Shown piece by piece: positions 1-6,249 of a stretch of DNA of 7,865 bases (the stretch's first letter is position 1; each line of letters opens with the position of its first letter). The translations under genes were made by a program, and so were the position numbers. Under the pieces are notes generated by a model. The model ran no database searches. It worked only from the letters and a program-made list of their open reading frames with translations, and was not told the origin of the DNA. The DNA comes from Thermoplasmatota archaeon (GTDB lineage Archaea > Thermoplasmatota > E2 > DHVEG-1): positions 1 through 7,865 of the forward strand of contig JAUWYM010000030.1 in NCBI GenBank assembly GCA_030615845.1, in the 5' to 3' direction.

Positions 1-788
1 AACTTGTTCATATCAAGCGACCTAATAAAGATACAATTATATCATTAGTTGTTACATTGGATCTTTTTGTAGATCTTCCTGCATCTCAGAAAGGAAGTCA
101 TATGTCTAGAAACTTAGAATTAGTATCTGAAATTATAAATCGTACTCTTCAAAAACCTGTTTCCGATCTTGAATCATTTTGTGCAAAAACAGCACAATTA
201 CTTCTTAAAAAGCATGATTATGCAACATTTTCAGAAGTAAAAGCAGAAGCTGACTATTTTTTGGATGTAACATATCCAACCGGTAAAAAAGGATCAGAGC
301 CGTACAAGCTTGTTGCAGAAGCACGAGCGAAAAACAATGGAGATGTAAAAAAACTCATCGGTGTCAAAGTAATCGGAATGACTGCATGCCCCTGTGCAAT
401 GGAGGTGGTACGAAAGCTGGATTCTCGTGATAAATTTCCGGTTCCTACTCATAATCAGCGTAATATTGGTACGTTGATGATAGAGGTTCCACGTGATGTA
501 CATTCTGTCGATGCTGATGATCTTATAACGATCGTAGAAAACTCATTTAGTAGCCCAACCTATAGCATTTTAAAACGAAAAGAGGAGGCAGAATTGGTTC
601 TCAGAGCACATAAAAAACCAAAGTTTGTAGAAGATGTAGTGAGAGATATGCTCAGCATGGTTTTAAGAAAATACAAGGATCTCCCAGACAACGTTATTGT
701 CATTGCAAGAAGTGAAAGTGAGGAATCAATTCATAAACATAATGCCTTTGCAGAACGAGTTACTACACTTGGAGAACTGAGGAAATAG
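1..788 (+). CDS. mptA: GTP cyclohydrolase MptA/FolE2 family (5' end outside window)
   Basis: This enzyme opens GTP in the first step of archaeal pterin (methanopterin/folate-type) synthesis; MptA uses Fe(II) and yields 7,8-dihydroneopterin 2',3'-cyclic phosphate. The frame is open to the left edge (first whole codon at 3), and the codons before the TTG at 57 read like the family, so the TTG is internal and the gene starts outside the window. About 261 residues are visible. Family signatures are a KGSHMSRN motif (codons near 90-113), the active-site segment GMTACPCA (Cys codons at 387 and 393), HNQRN (His codon at 450), and a C-terminal HKHNAFAE segment with likely metal-ligand histidines. The next gene is 353 bp away, so it is probably last in its transcript. 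MptA rather than bacterial-type FolE2 is inferred from the archaeal context; the cyclic-phosphate product cannot be read from sequence. Confidence 0.88.
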   Translation, partial: LVHIKRPNKDTIISLVVTLDLFVDLPASQKGSHMSRNLELVSEIINRTLQKPVSDLESFCAKTAQLLLKKHDYATFSEVKAEADYFLDVTYPTGKKGSEPYKLVAEARAKNNGDVKKLIGVKVIGMTACPCAMEVVRKLDSRDKFPVPTHNQRNIGTLMIEVPRDVHSVDADDLITIVENSFSSPTYSILKRKEEAELVLRAHKKPKFVEDVVRDMLSMVLRKYKDLPDNVIVIARSESEESIHKHNAFAERVTTLGELRK

Positions 789-789
789 A

Positions 790-835
790 TTTTTGTTTTA
801 CCCTGTTTTATATTGATTTAATTACTTCTTTTAAA
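790..835 (+). terminator. T-rich tract after mptA
   Basis: Just after the mptA TAG there are several runs of T on the + strand (TTTTTGTTTTA, then TTTTATATTGATTTAATTAC, then CTTCTTTT). Archaeal RNA polymerase commonly stops at such U-rich stretches without a hairpin. The assignment is inferred from position and composition only. Confidence 0.35.
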
Positions 836-840
836 AAGTG

Positions 841-975
841 GTTAGGAAAAGACTGTCCTCACCATTTCCGGTCTTTTCCTATGTTGTGGTAGGAGAGATG
901 GGAAAGAGAGGAAAATGGGGGATAGATAAAAAGGAAAATGAAGCTCCGTATTCTCTCCTCCCTCGCTACAACATC
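841..975 (+). ncRNA. Candidate structured RNA, two abutting stem-loops
   Basis: Two stems can be read directly. Stem 1 is a perfect 11-bp inverted repeat, TAGGAAAAGAC at 843-853 with GTCTTTTCCTA at 871-881. Stem 2 starts on the next bases: ATGTTGT at 881-887 pairs with ACAACAT at 968-974, three more pairs (two wobble) follow, then a bulge near 960-964, then AGGAGAGA at 891-898 pairs with TCTCTCCT at 952-959. The interior, 900-940, is purine-rich. The element is richer in GC than its surroundings. A TATA-like TTTATATT at 807-814 lies about 26 bp before 840, and T-rich DNA follows at 984-1018, which fits an independent + strand transcript. I do not recognise an RNA family: it lacks clear box C/D motifs, and the ACA near the 3' end is inside the stem, which argues against an H/ACA guide. 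It could instead be a long leader element of the next gene or a repeat remnant. Confidence 0.3.
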
Positions 976-1110
976 AATATGTATTTTTACTTTTTATAAT
1001 TATATATATTATTTTTCTATAACATTAATCTATTGACGAGTTGAGTTTTATCTTTCTATTGCTTCTCATTTTATAACTGCCTTGTAACAAGATAATACTC
1101 GTTAAAAAGC

Positions 1111-1120
1111 TTTAAAAATA
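1111..1120 (+). promoter_or_regulatory. TATA box for the 1142 dehydrogenase
   Basis: TTTAAAAATA is preceded by a purine-rich BRE-like AAAAAG. Its centre is about 26 bp before the ATG at 1142, and no Shine-Dalgarno sequence precedes that ATG, so the transcript is expected to be leaderless. Confidence 0.6.
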
Positions 1121-1141
1121 TCTGCAGTATTACAGTCCTCC

Positions 1142-2266
1142 ATGTCAAAGTATCATATTGCCGTGCTCCCTGGAGATGGCGTTGGAAACGACGTAATGGA
1201 GGCAGCAAGAATCGTTCTCGATACGATAAATCTTGATGCTGAATACATTCATGGAGATATCGGCTGGGAATTTTGGAAAAACGAAGGAAACCCACTGCCT
1301 GATAGAACTATTAAATTGTTAAGAGAAACAGATTGTTGTCTTTTTGGAGCTATTACTTCAAAACCAAATGAAGATGCGCAAAAAGAATTGATCCCTGAGT
1401 TGAGAAATAGGGGTATTGTTTATTCAAGCGCTATTGTGGGACTTCGTCAGAAGCTGAATCTTCATACAAATCTACGACCTTGTAAGGCATATCCTGGAAA
1501 CCCGTTGAACTATCGTGACGATATTGATCTTGTTGTTTTTCGAGAAAACACAGAGGGTCTCTATGCAGGTGTGGAGTTCCGACCACCAAGTAAAGAAGTC
1601 TATCATGCATTGATGACGCATAAAAAAATGAAGAAATTTGAAGATGTACCACTTGAGGATATAGCGATTTCATGTAGAATATTTACAAGAAAAACTTGTC
1701 AGAATATTGTCAGACAAGCCTTTGAATATGCAAAAGAACACAACCGCAAAAGTGTAACCCTTGTAGAAAAACCAAATGTGATACGAGAAACCAGCGGCAT
1801 GATGGTTCAAGAAGCACGAAAAATCGCGGAAGAATATCCAGATATTAAGTTGTGGGAGACAAATGTGGATGCAATGTGTATGTGGCTTGTGAAAAACCCA
1901 CAAGACTATGATGTCCTCGTATCTTCAAATATGTTTGGCGATATCATCTCCGATCTTGCTGCACAGATTGTTGGTGGTCTTGGGTTTGCTGCAAGTGGCA
2001 ACATAGGAGATAACTACGCAGTCTTTGAACCAACACATGGCTCTGCACCAAAATATGCAGGACAATATAAGGTGAACCCTACTGCTATGATTCGTTCCGT
2101 CAAACTCATGTTGGATTGGCTTGGTGAGAAAAAACATGCGGAAAACCTTGATATAGCAATTGCCCAAGTTATAAAAGAAGGAAAAGTGAGAACCTATGAT
2201 ATGGGTGGAAAGAATACATCCTTAGAAGTTGCAGAGGAAATAGCAAAGAAGTTTGAGAATCTCTAA
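1142..2266 (+). CDS. Isocitrate/isopropylmalate dehydrogenase family protein
   Basis: This 374-residue beta-decarboxylating dehydrogenase acts with a divalent metal and NAD(P) on a 2R-hydroxyacid such as isocitrate, isopropylmalate or homoisocitrate. Visible motifs are LPGDGVG (9-15), the substrate loop SSAIVGLRQ (95-103), LRPCK (111-115), [10 protein letters not shown] (134-143, catalytic Tyr141), EKPNVI (209-214, catalytic Lys210), and metal ligands Asp243, Asp267 and Asp271 in NVDA and FGDIISD. The cofactor loop [15 protein letters not shown] (299-313) has Lys304, Tyr305 and Val311, aligning with Lys344, Tyr345 and Val351 of NADP-dependent E. coli IDH, whereas NAD enzymes usually carry Asp-Ile. 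Ser96 matches E. coli Ser113, but Asn115 is replaced by Ile98, so the substrate is uncertain. No leu or lys genes adjoin it. The start is ATG 1142, leaderless, and a hairpin overlaps the stop codon. I am confident of the family and unsure of the substrate. Confidence 0.88.
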   Translation: MSKYHIAVLPGDGVGNDVMEAARIVLDTINLDAEYIHGDIGWEFWKNEGNPLPDRTIKLLRETDCCLFGAITSKPNEDAQKELIPELRNRGIVYSSAIVGLRQKLNLHTNLRPCKAYPGNPLNYRDDIDLVVFRENTEGLYAGVEFRPPSKEVYHALMTHKKMKKFEDVPLEDIAISCRIFTRKTCQNIVRQAFEYAKEHNRKSVTLVEKPNVIRETSGMMVQEARKIAEEYPDIKLWETNVDAMCMWLVKNPQDYDVLVSSNMFGDIISDLAAQIVGGLGFAASGNIGDNYAVFEPTHGSAPKYAGQYKVNPTAMIRSVKLMLDWLGEKKHAENLDIAIAQVIKEGKVRTYDMGGKNTSLEVAEEIAKKFENL

Positions 2267-2286
2267 GATTCTTTCCTCAATTTTTT
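2256..2286 (+). terminator. Hairpin plus T-tract ending the dehydrogenase transcript
   Basis: AGAATC (2256-2261) and GATTCT (2267-2272) pair perfectly around a TCTAA loop that contains the TAA stop. A pyrimidine-rich stretch and TTTTTT (2281-2286) follow. The arrangement looks like an intrinsic terminator; the T run alone may be what matters in archaea. Confidence 0.45.
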
Positions 2287-2332
2287 AAAACGAAAATATT
2301 TGATGTACAAAAAGAAGATTTATAAAAAAAGT

Positions 2333-2367
2333 TATCTAAAAAAAATTAAAAAAGAGGGCAAGCCTCT
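2333..2367 (-). terminator. Hairpin plus T-tract ending the taw3 operon
   Basis: Read on the - strand, AGAGG-CTTGC-CCTCT forms a 5-bp stem and is followed directly by TTTTTT, AA and a second run of eight Ts. It lies about 58 bp after the taw3 stop and faces the convergent + strand terminator at 2256-2286. Confidence 0.5.
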
Positions 2368-2424
2368 AATAACATATATCGCCACGGACAATCCCAAAAA
2401 TCCACGAAAACGAACCAGGTGGAC

Positions 2425-3012
2425 CTATATCCAAATGTCGTGTAATTTTCTCTCAAATCGTATAAGTTTTTCATTTGATTTCTCAAACACTTCATTTGCA
2501 ATCTCTATCAAAAGCCCAAGATATTCCTCATTACAAAACAGGTTTCCATCTCTTCCAATGGGTGCGTCTAGACGTTCTGTACTACAAATCTCAACAACAA
2601 TTTTTTTTCCAAGAGATTTTAATCCAGAGTTCTTAAATCCACATGCAATTGCTGCTTTTACCATGGTATCTGCTGCCTTGTTTGTTTCTGAAACAATATG
2701 AATTATAGGAGCTTGTGCAAGAAGCCAGAGCAGCCCACGTTTTGCCTTTTTTGCAGCTTCTTTGATTTCATCTGAATCTATTGTTTTATGCCATCTCCCC
2801 AAAAAGATAGCTCCTTTTTTATCTCCAATACGCGGTATTTCAAGAAACACGATTCTACCGGCGCAACTACTTGAGGTATAATAGTGAGAGGAATCATTAA
2901 TTAACTGAAGTATTGGGAGGATCCCGTCATCTACCTGTTTCTCACGACATGCTTTTTCCAATGATTTCAAAGCATTCTTTTTACCATCTATAAACTCTTT
3001 TTTCACAGGCAT
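2425..3012 (-). CDS. taw3: tRNA wybutosine-synthesizing protein 3 homologue (Taw3)
   Basis: Taw3/Tyw3 is the S-adenosylmethionine-dependent methyltransferase that methylates N4 of the tricyclic 4-demethylwyosine-type base at position 37 of tRNA-Phe, next to the anticodon. The 195-residue protein has the usual length and the family's conserved blocks in order: VDDGILPILQLIN (27-39), YYTSSSCAGRI (44-54), GDKKGAIFLGRWH (63-75), LLWLLAQAPIIH (94-105), GFKNSGLKS (125-133) and VEICSTERLDAPIG (140-153). The ATG lies only 5 bp after the stop of the upstream oxidoreductase gene with no strong Shine-Dalgarno site, so the two are probably co-transcribed and translationally coupled. No other wyosine gene (taw1, taw2) is in the window. 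The link to the oxidoreductase may be only organisational. Confidence 0.93.
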   Translation of the reverse strand: MPVKKEFIDGKKNALKSLEKACREKQVDDGILPILQLINDSSHYYTSSSCAGRIVFLEIPRIGDKKGAIFLGRWHKTIDSDEIKEAAKKAKRGLLWLLAQAPIIHIVSETNKAADTMVKAAIACGFKNSGLKSLGKKIVVEICSTERLDAPIGRDGNLFCNEEYLGLLIEIANEVFEKSNEKLIRFERKLHDIWI

Positions 3013-3017
3013 ATGTT

Positions 3018-4169
3018 TTACACGAATTCCATCTTCTTATCAATTATAATATTGCGCTTTTCAAGCTCTTCAAAAAAAGGTTTCGGGGGAACAACCTCTT
3101 CAGAGCAAAAAACACCATATTCTTTAATTATGTTACGTTCTATCATCTGAGCAGTAATTGAGAGGGGATATGCTGTTGTCCGCATCATCGCAGTAATGTT
3201 GTTTTTTTCATCGTAATAATCTATCACGGTATATTCCAAAGAGATGTTTTTTCCATTCTTCATTCCTTTGCTAAGAATCTTTATCAAAACGACATCTTTT
3301 TCATTGATAGGTAGCTTTTCTAACAGGAGGGTTGCTAATAACTCTCTTGGAGAAACTCGTAGATCTCCTGCTTTTATTTTCTCTTCGTCGGCAAATCCAA
3401 GATCCAACAATGTTTTGAATTTTTCACAATGGCCAGGATATCGAATTGTCTTATAGTCAAGATAGCTTATCTTATCTCTATACGTATATGGAAGGGTAGA
3501 GCAGCCGCCTGAAGTGAGAAATGCCTCCATCTTTCCAAATGGTTCAGGGAAATTGATTGTTTCAAGTTCGGTCATAGGCTTTTTCACAACAATATTGCCA
3601 TGATCAAGAACTATTACATCTTCAACGTATTCATTGATAAGCCCATAGGGAGAAAATACAATCTGATACTGAAGCGGAGGCTCAGGATTAAGAGGTAATC
3701 CACCCACTCTCAATTTTACATAATCGACAGAATCCATCTGCTCAACAACGTCACGGGTCATAACTGAGGCCATCCCTGGGGCAAGTCCACAATCAGGAAT
3801 AATTGTCGCATCATTTTTCTTAGCCTTTTCAGAAAGACTTCGCTGTTTCTTTACGATATCATTGTTTCCTCCAAGATCAAGGAAATGTGTTTGTGTCTCA
3901 ACTGCTATTTTTGTCAATACATAGTTGAATTTATATGGAACTGCAGAGATCACCACATCAACATTTTGAAAATGTTTCTTTACGTTATTTGAATCATCTA
4001 CATGTATGCTGGTAAAATTTATGTTTTTACCTTCAAGAAATCTTTCAGCAGATTGAACTGTTTGTTTATCTTTATCTGTAATTGTAATGCTGTCAAAATT
4101 TGAATATTTACTTAGATCATATGCAATTGCACGACCCATCATGCCAGCGCCAAGAACAAGAGCGTTCAT
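3018..4169 (-). CDS. Lysine-6-dehydrogenase/saccharopine dehydrogenase-like oxidoreductase
   Basis: This 383-residue NAD(P)-binding oxidoreductase has a Rossmann motif at the very N-terminus (LGAGMMGRA, 6-14). It continues with DLGG (98-101), PDCGLAPGM (125-133), RVGGLP (154-159), TSGG (219-222) and YKTIRYPGH (239-247), a series that closely follows Geobacillus lysine 6-dehydrogenase as I recall it. That enzyme oxidatively deaminates the epsilon-amino group of L-lysine to a semialdehyde that cyclises to piperideine carboxylate. Relatives in the saccharopine dehydrogenase superfamily use other amino acids, so the substrate is an inference. It is first in a two-gene unit with taw3, 5 bp apart. 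A - strand TATA-like ATTTTAAATG (4220-4211) and an AGGA site 8 nt before ATG 4169 fit a short-leader transcript. Confidence 0.82.
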   Translation of the reverse strand: MNALVLGAGMMGRAIAYDLSKYSNFDSITITDKDKQTVQSAERFLEGKNINFTSIHVDDSNNVKKHFQNVDVVISAVPYKFNYVLTKIAVETQTHFLDLGGNNDIVKKQRSLSEKAKKNDATIIPDCGLAPGMASVMTRDVVEQMDSVDYVKLRVGGLPLNPEPPLQYQIVFSPYGLINEYVEDVIVLDHGNIVVKKPMTELETINFPEPFGKMEAFLTSGGCSTLPYTYRDKISYLDYKTIRYPGHCEKFKTLLDLGFADEEKIKAGDLRVSPRELLATLLLEKLPINEKDVVLIKILSKGMKNGKNISLEYTVIDYYDEKNNITAMMRTTAYPLSITAQMIERNIIKEYGVFCSEEVVPPKPFFEELEKRNIIIDKKMEFV

Positions 4170-4175
4170 CGTATA

Positions 4176-4220
4176 TTTCCTAAATTAATGTTGTTTGGAA
4201 TGCTAGATATCATTTAAAAT
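4176..4220 (-). promoter_or_regulatory. Promoter and ribosome-binding site of the oxidoreductase-taw3 operon
   Basis: On the - strand ATTTTAAATG (4220-4211) is a TATA candidate. Transcription would start near 4190, giving a leader of about 20 nt that contains AGGAAA 8 nt before the ATG. It is a pattern match only. Confidence 0.4.
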
Positions 4221-4421
4221 TATTTCTCTAAGAGATTGTATAATTAGTATATTAGATTACTTTATTCAGGCAGAGAAGTAAAGATAGAATAAGGTTTTTA
4301 TTATGGCTGAAGAATTTAGCAATTTTTAAGGATACAACCTACCGATAATGTCGTTGCACACCTATTTACATATTCATCTGCGAAAAAGGCACTTAAAAAC
4401 ATATTATAATATCATTTCTTA

Positions 4422-4495
4422 ACTAGGAAGGGCAAACTCACATTTTTCTATATAGGAATGTAGTACCCATTTAATACCCATCCCTCCTTCCTAGT
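4422..4495. repeat. Inverted repeat enclosing a phased direct repeat
   Basis: ACTAGGAAGG at 4422-4431 and CCTTCCTAGT at 4486-4495 are a perfect 10-bp inverted repeat with a 54-nt interior. Inside are a smaller hairpin (ACATT 4440-4444 with AATGT 4457-4461, around a self-complementary CTATATAG) and two copies of TACCCAT at 4464-4470 and 4475-4481, spaced 11 bp, about one DNA turn. It lies downstream of thi4 on the same transcript direction. It could be a 3' UTR structure, a small RNA or a protein-binding site; the sequence does not decide. Confidence 0.4.
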
Positions 4496-4548
4496 ATTTC
4501 CTAATGTAGTTGATTTCTCTGCGGCTCTTTGAAAAAGTCTGCGTTCAA

Positions 4549-5319
4549 TTATAGCTTTTTTAGTATTATCTCTGCAGCTTTTTTGCCTGAAAGAAGCATT
4601 CCGCCGAAGATAGGCCCCATACGTGGTGAACCATAGACGGCATTTGCACCCATACCTGAAACAATAAGACCAGGATAAACTTCTTTTGTATTTTCGACAA
4701 CTGTTTTTTCTCCGATATCTGCACACATGGAACGTTCTTTTTCAAGATCACCACTTGGCGTATTAAGAGGACCTACTTTCTTTTTAACAATGTGACAGAC
4801 TTCTGCTGCATGTCCTGTTGCATCGATACAATACTTCGCGCGAATTGAAATAGGATCAACATGTAGTCCTGCAATTTCTACGGCACTCCAATTAATGACA
4901 AAGCCATTGACTTTTTTCTTTTTAAGAAGTACATCTTCTACAGATATAGAATTAAAAATATGAGCGCCAGCATCTATTGCAGATGAACACAATTTTGTAA
5001 TCGCCTCGATAGAATCGGCACTATAATACTCATCCCTTTCATCCTTCATTTTAATTTGTGCTTCATCTAAAATATGTTTCGAAGATTTTTGAACAACAAT
5101 AAATGGAAATGTCATGCCCCCACCCCACATGCCCCCACCGATAGAGAGCTTTCTTTCAAATACAACGACTTTTTTACCAGCTTTTGACAAATATTTTGCT
5201 GCAGTAAGGCCAGCAGGACCCGCACCGGCAATTGCAACATCAACATCAAAGCAATCCTGAAATTCTTTTGAGAATCTTTCAAATATTTTTCTTGTTACAA
5301 CAACATCGTCGATTACTAT
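4549..5319 (-). CDS. thi4: Thi4-family sulfide-dependent thiazole synthase, apparent AUA start
   Basis: Archaeal Thi4 makes the thiazole half of thiamine from NAD, glycine and sulfide with iron. Read from 5319, the 256-residue protein has the GAGPAG dinucleotide motif (32-37), FERKLSIGGGMWGGGM (54-69), INWSAVEIAGLHVDP (142-156), DATGHAAEVC (166-175), and VENTKEVYPG plus SPRMGPIFGGM near the C-terminus. His153 in GLHVDP occupies the place of the sulfur-donating Cys205 of yeast Thi4, so this should be the catalytic, sulfide-using type. The first ATG/GTG/TTG in frame is TTG 5190, but it lies after the nucleotide-binding motif and would delete it. The frame is open up to a TAA at 5356-5358, and family N-termini (M-x-[LI]-D-D...) align at ATA 5319, which has GGGGTG 5 nt upstream. 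ATA is therefore the likely start, unless the base is mutated or misread. It is divergent from the GNAT gene. Confidence 0.87.
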   Translation of the reverse strand: MVIDDVVVTRKIFERFSKEFQDCFDVDVAIAGAGPAGLTAAKYLSKAGKKVVVFERKLSIGGGMWGGGMTFPFIVVQKSSKHILDEAQIKMKDERDEYYSADSIEAITKLCSSAIDAGAHIFNSISVEDVLLKKKKVNGFVINWSAVEIAGLHVDPISIRAKYCIDATGHAAEVCHIVKKKVGPLNTPSGDLEKERSMCADIGEKTVVENTKEVYPGLIVSGMGANAVYGSPRMGPIFGGMLLSGKKAAEIILKKL

Positions 5320-5324
5320 AATAA

Positions 5325-5330
5325 CACCCC
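5325..5330 (-). promoter_or_regulatory. Ribosome-binding site that supports the AUA start of thi4
   Basis: GGGGTG on the - strand matches the archaeal anti-Shine-Dalgarno sequence and sits 5 nt before ATA 5319. The other non-standard in-frame options are ATT 5322 (2 nt away) and ATC 5313 (11 nt away), which are less well placed. Confidence 0.5.
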
Positions 5331-5375
5331 GTATTGACCGATAATTAAACTTGTATTATTAAACATACCGCTAAT

Positions 5376-5386
5376 AATTTATACTA
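5376..5386. promoter_or_regulatory. Shared TATA region for thi4 and the GNAT gene
   Basis: On the + strand TTTATACT (5378-5385) is centred about 26 bp before GTG 5407, giving a leaderless GNAT transcript. The same bases read AGTATAAATT on the - strand and would start thi4 near 5355, with a leader of about 36 nt. A second - strand candidate, TTTAATAATA near 5363-5354, could serve thi4 instead. Confidence 0.45.
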
Positions 5387-5406
5387 AATTTTCTTGTTAT
5401 TGATTT

Positions 5407-5853
5407 GTGCTAACGATTAGGTGTGTTCAGCCTCAGGATGTTTTTTCTGTTATTAAAATTGCATATGAGGCGTTACCAGAGCGTTACGACCCTCGTATTT
5501 TTAACAGCTTTTATGAATCGTTTCCTCAAGGATTTCTGATCGCTGAAAAACACCATAAAATAATAGGTTTTCTTGTCGGCATAAAGACACATGATACAAG
5601 AGCAAAAATACTCATGCTTTCTGTCAATAACAATCATAGAAAACAAGGCATAGGCTCAGCGCTCATAACCAAATTTTTACAGGAAATGGTGTTGCAAAAC
5701 ATAAAACAAGTTGATCTTGAAGTCAGAACAAACAATAAAATTGCTATAACTTTTTATAAAAAACATGGATTTGATATAATAGAAACGATAGCGAGATTCT
5801 ACCAAAACGGAGAAGACGCATATAGTATGAGACGGATTTTACGGCCGAATTAG
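5407..5853 (+). CDS. GNAT family N-acetyltransferase, RimI/Ard1-like
   Basis: This 148-residue GNAT protein transfers an acetyl group from acetyl-CoA to an amino group, probably the N-terminus of proteins as in archaeal Ard1/RimI. The acetyl-CoA pyrophosphate-binding motif is RKQGIG (78-83), preceded by the strand ILMLSVNN (68-75). ARFYQNGEDAYSM near 129-141 follows FYKKHGF (116-122) and is typical of the RimI/Ard1 group. The best start is GTG 5407, which lies the right distance from the TATA at 5378-5385 for a leaderless message, with no Shine-Dalgarno site. The 3' end overlaps the convergent UPF0058 gene by 15 bp. The true substrate (ribosomal protein, general N-termini or a small molecule) cannot be read from sequence. 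Confidence 0.85.
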   Translation: MLTIRCVQPQDVFSVIKIAYEALPERYDPRIFNSFYESFPQGFLIAEKHHKIIGFLVGIKTHDTRAKILMLSVNNNHRKQGIGSALITKFLQEMVLQNIKQVDLEVRTNNKIAITFYKKHGFDIIETIARFYQNGEDAYSMRRILRPN

Positions 5854-6141
5854 TTCTTTTTCTTTGTCAGTCATAAACCGCATAGCCATCTGGTCAAGAC
5901 GATTTACAATTTTTTCAAGTCCCACGTCGCTGTTGCTGTTTGAAAGGATGCCAGCAATATCTTTACTTAAGGTAAAAACCGCCAGTTTATGCTCCCGTTT
6001 AGACTTATGTATCTGATACGGAGTGATTTCTAACTTCTCATATGAATTAGATTCACATCCATTATTATTGCAGAGTTGCTCTAAATGTGTTCTCATTTGA
6101 TAAAGAAACGTATGAAGTTGTATCAATTCATCCTTCTGCAT
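5839..6141 (-). CDS. UPF0058 family protein with C-terminal extension
   Basis: This 100-residue protein belongs to UPF0058, a small archaeal family of unknown function. The diagnostic pieces are the N-terminal KDELIQLHTFL (3-13) and PYQIHKSKREHKLAVF (41-56). His10, His45 and His51 are striking, and a metal-binding role is sometimes suggested but is not shown here. Residues from about 66 onward look like an extra amphipathic helix (GLEKIVNRLDQMAMRF); my recollection is that many relatives end near residue 65-90, so this may be a lineage extension. The start is ATG 6141, preceded by GGTGGG (6155-6150, 8 nt spacing). It overlaps the convergent GNAT gene by 15 bp and follows dnaG on the same strand, but it has its own TATA box. 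Confidence 0.82.
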   Translation of the reverse strand: MQKDELIQLHTFLYQMRTHLEQLCNNNGCESNSYEKLEITPYQIHKSKREHKLAVFTLSKDIAGILSNSNSDVGLEKIVNRLDQMAMRFMTDKEKELIRP

Positions 6142-6149
6142 TCTTTTTG

Positions 6150-6190
6150 CCCACCATTTTCCAAATACTATAAAGACTTTTTATATTTTT
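6150..6190 (-). promoter_or_regulatory. TATA box and ribosome-binding site of the UPF0058 gene
   Basis: On the - strand AAAAATATAAAAAG (6190-6177) is centred about 26 bp before position 6157, giving a leader of about 16 nt. That leader carries GGTGGG (6155-6150) 8 nt ahead of the ATG. This indicates transcription separate from dnaG. Confidence 0.5.
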
Positions 6191-6249
6191 TCTATGCATG
6201 CATTATGCTATCATTGTTACTATCTGTATTTATCCTGACTCATTTAGAA

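Larger units (their letters stand above)
4170..4548. other. Gene-free stretch between thi4 and the oxidoreductase
   Basis: These 379 bp hold the promoter of the - strand oxidoreductase (near 4176-4220), a short + strand ATG frame at 4303 that stops after 8 codons, and the inverted/direct-repeat element at 4422-4495. I see no tRNA, no riboswitch consensus and no convincing gene. A - strand frame crossing 4448-4726 is out of phase with thi4 and has no family features. Confidence 0.6.

Noticed and set aside
57..59. TTG as the start of the mptA gene
   Set aside because: The frame continues open to the window edge and the residues before it fit the family, so the TTG is an internal Leu codon.
841..975. 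Box H/ACA or box C/D guide RNA
   Set aside because: There are no good RUGAUGA/CUGA pairs, and the ACA near the 3' end is paired inside stem 2 instead of lying free after a stem.
2300..2701. 133-codon + strand frame between the dehydrogenase and taw3
   Set aside because: Most of it lies antisense to taw3, it is Lys/Ser/Phe-rich in the manner of shadow frames, it runs through the - strand terminator, and it has no recognisable motif.
4448..4726. - strand frame overlapping the end of thi4
   Set aside because: It is out of phase with the well-conserved thi4 C-terminus and has no family features.
5320..5358. TPP riboswitch upstream of thi4
   Set aside because: The likely leader is only some tens of nt long and I see no CUGAGA-type conserved core.
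6194..6203. Palindrome ATGCATGCAT between dnaG and the UPF0058 gene
   Set aside because: It is short and isolated with no second copy in the window; chance is a sufficient explanation.
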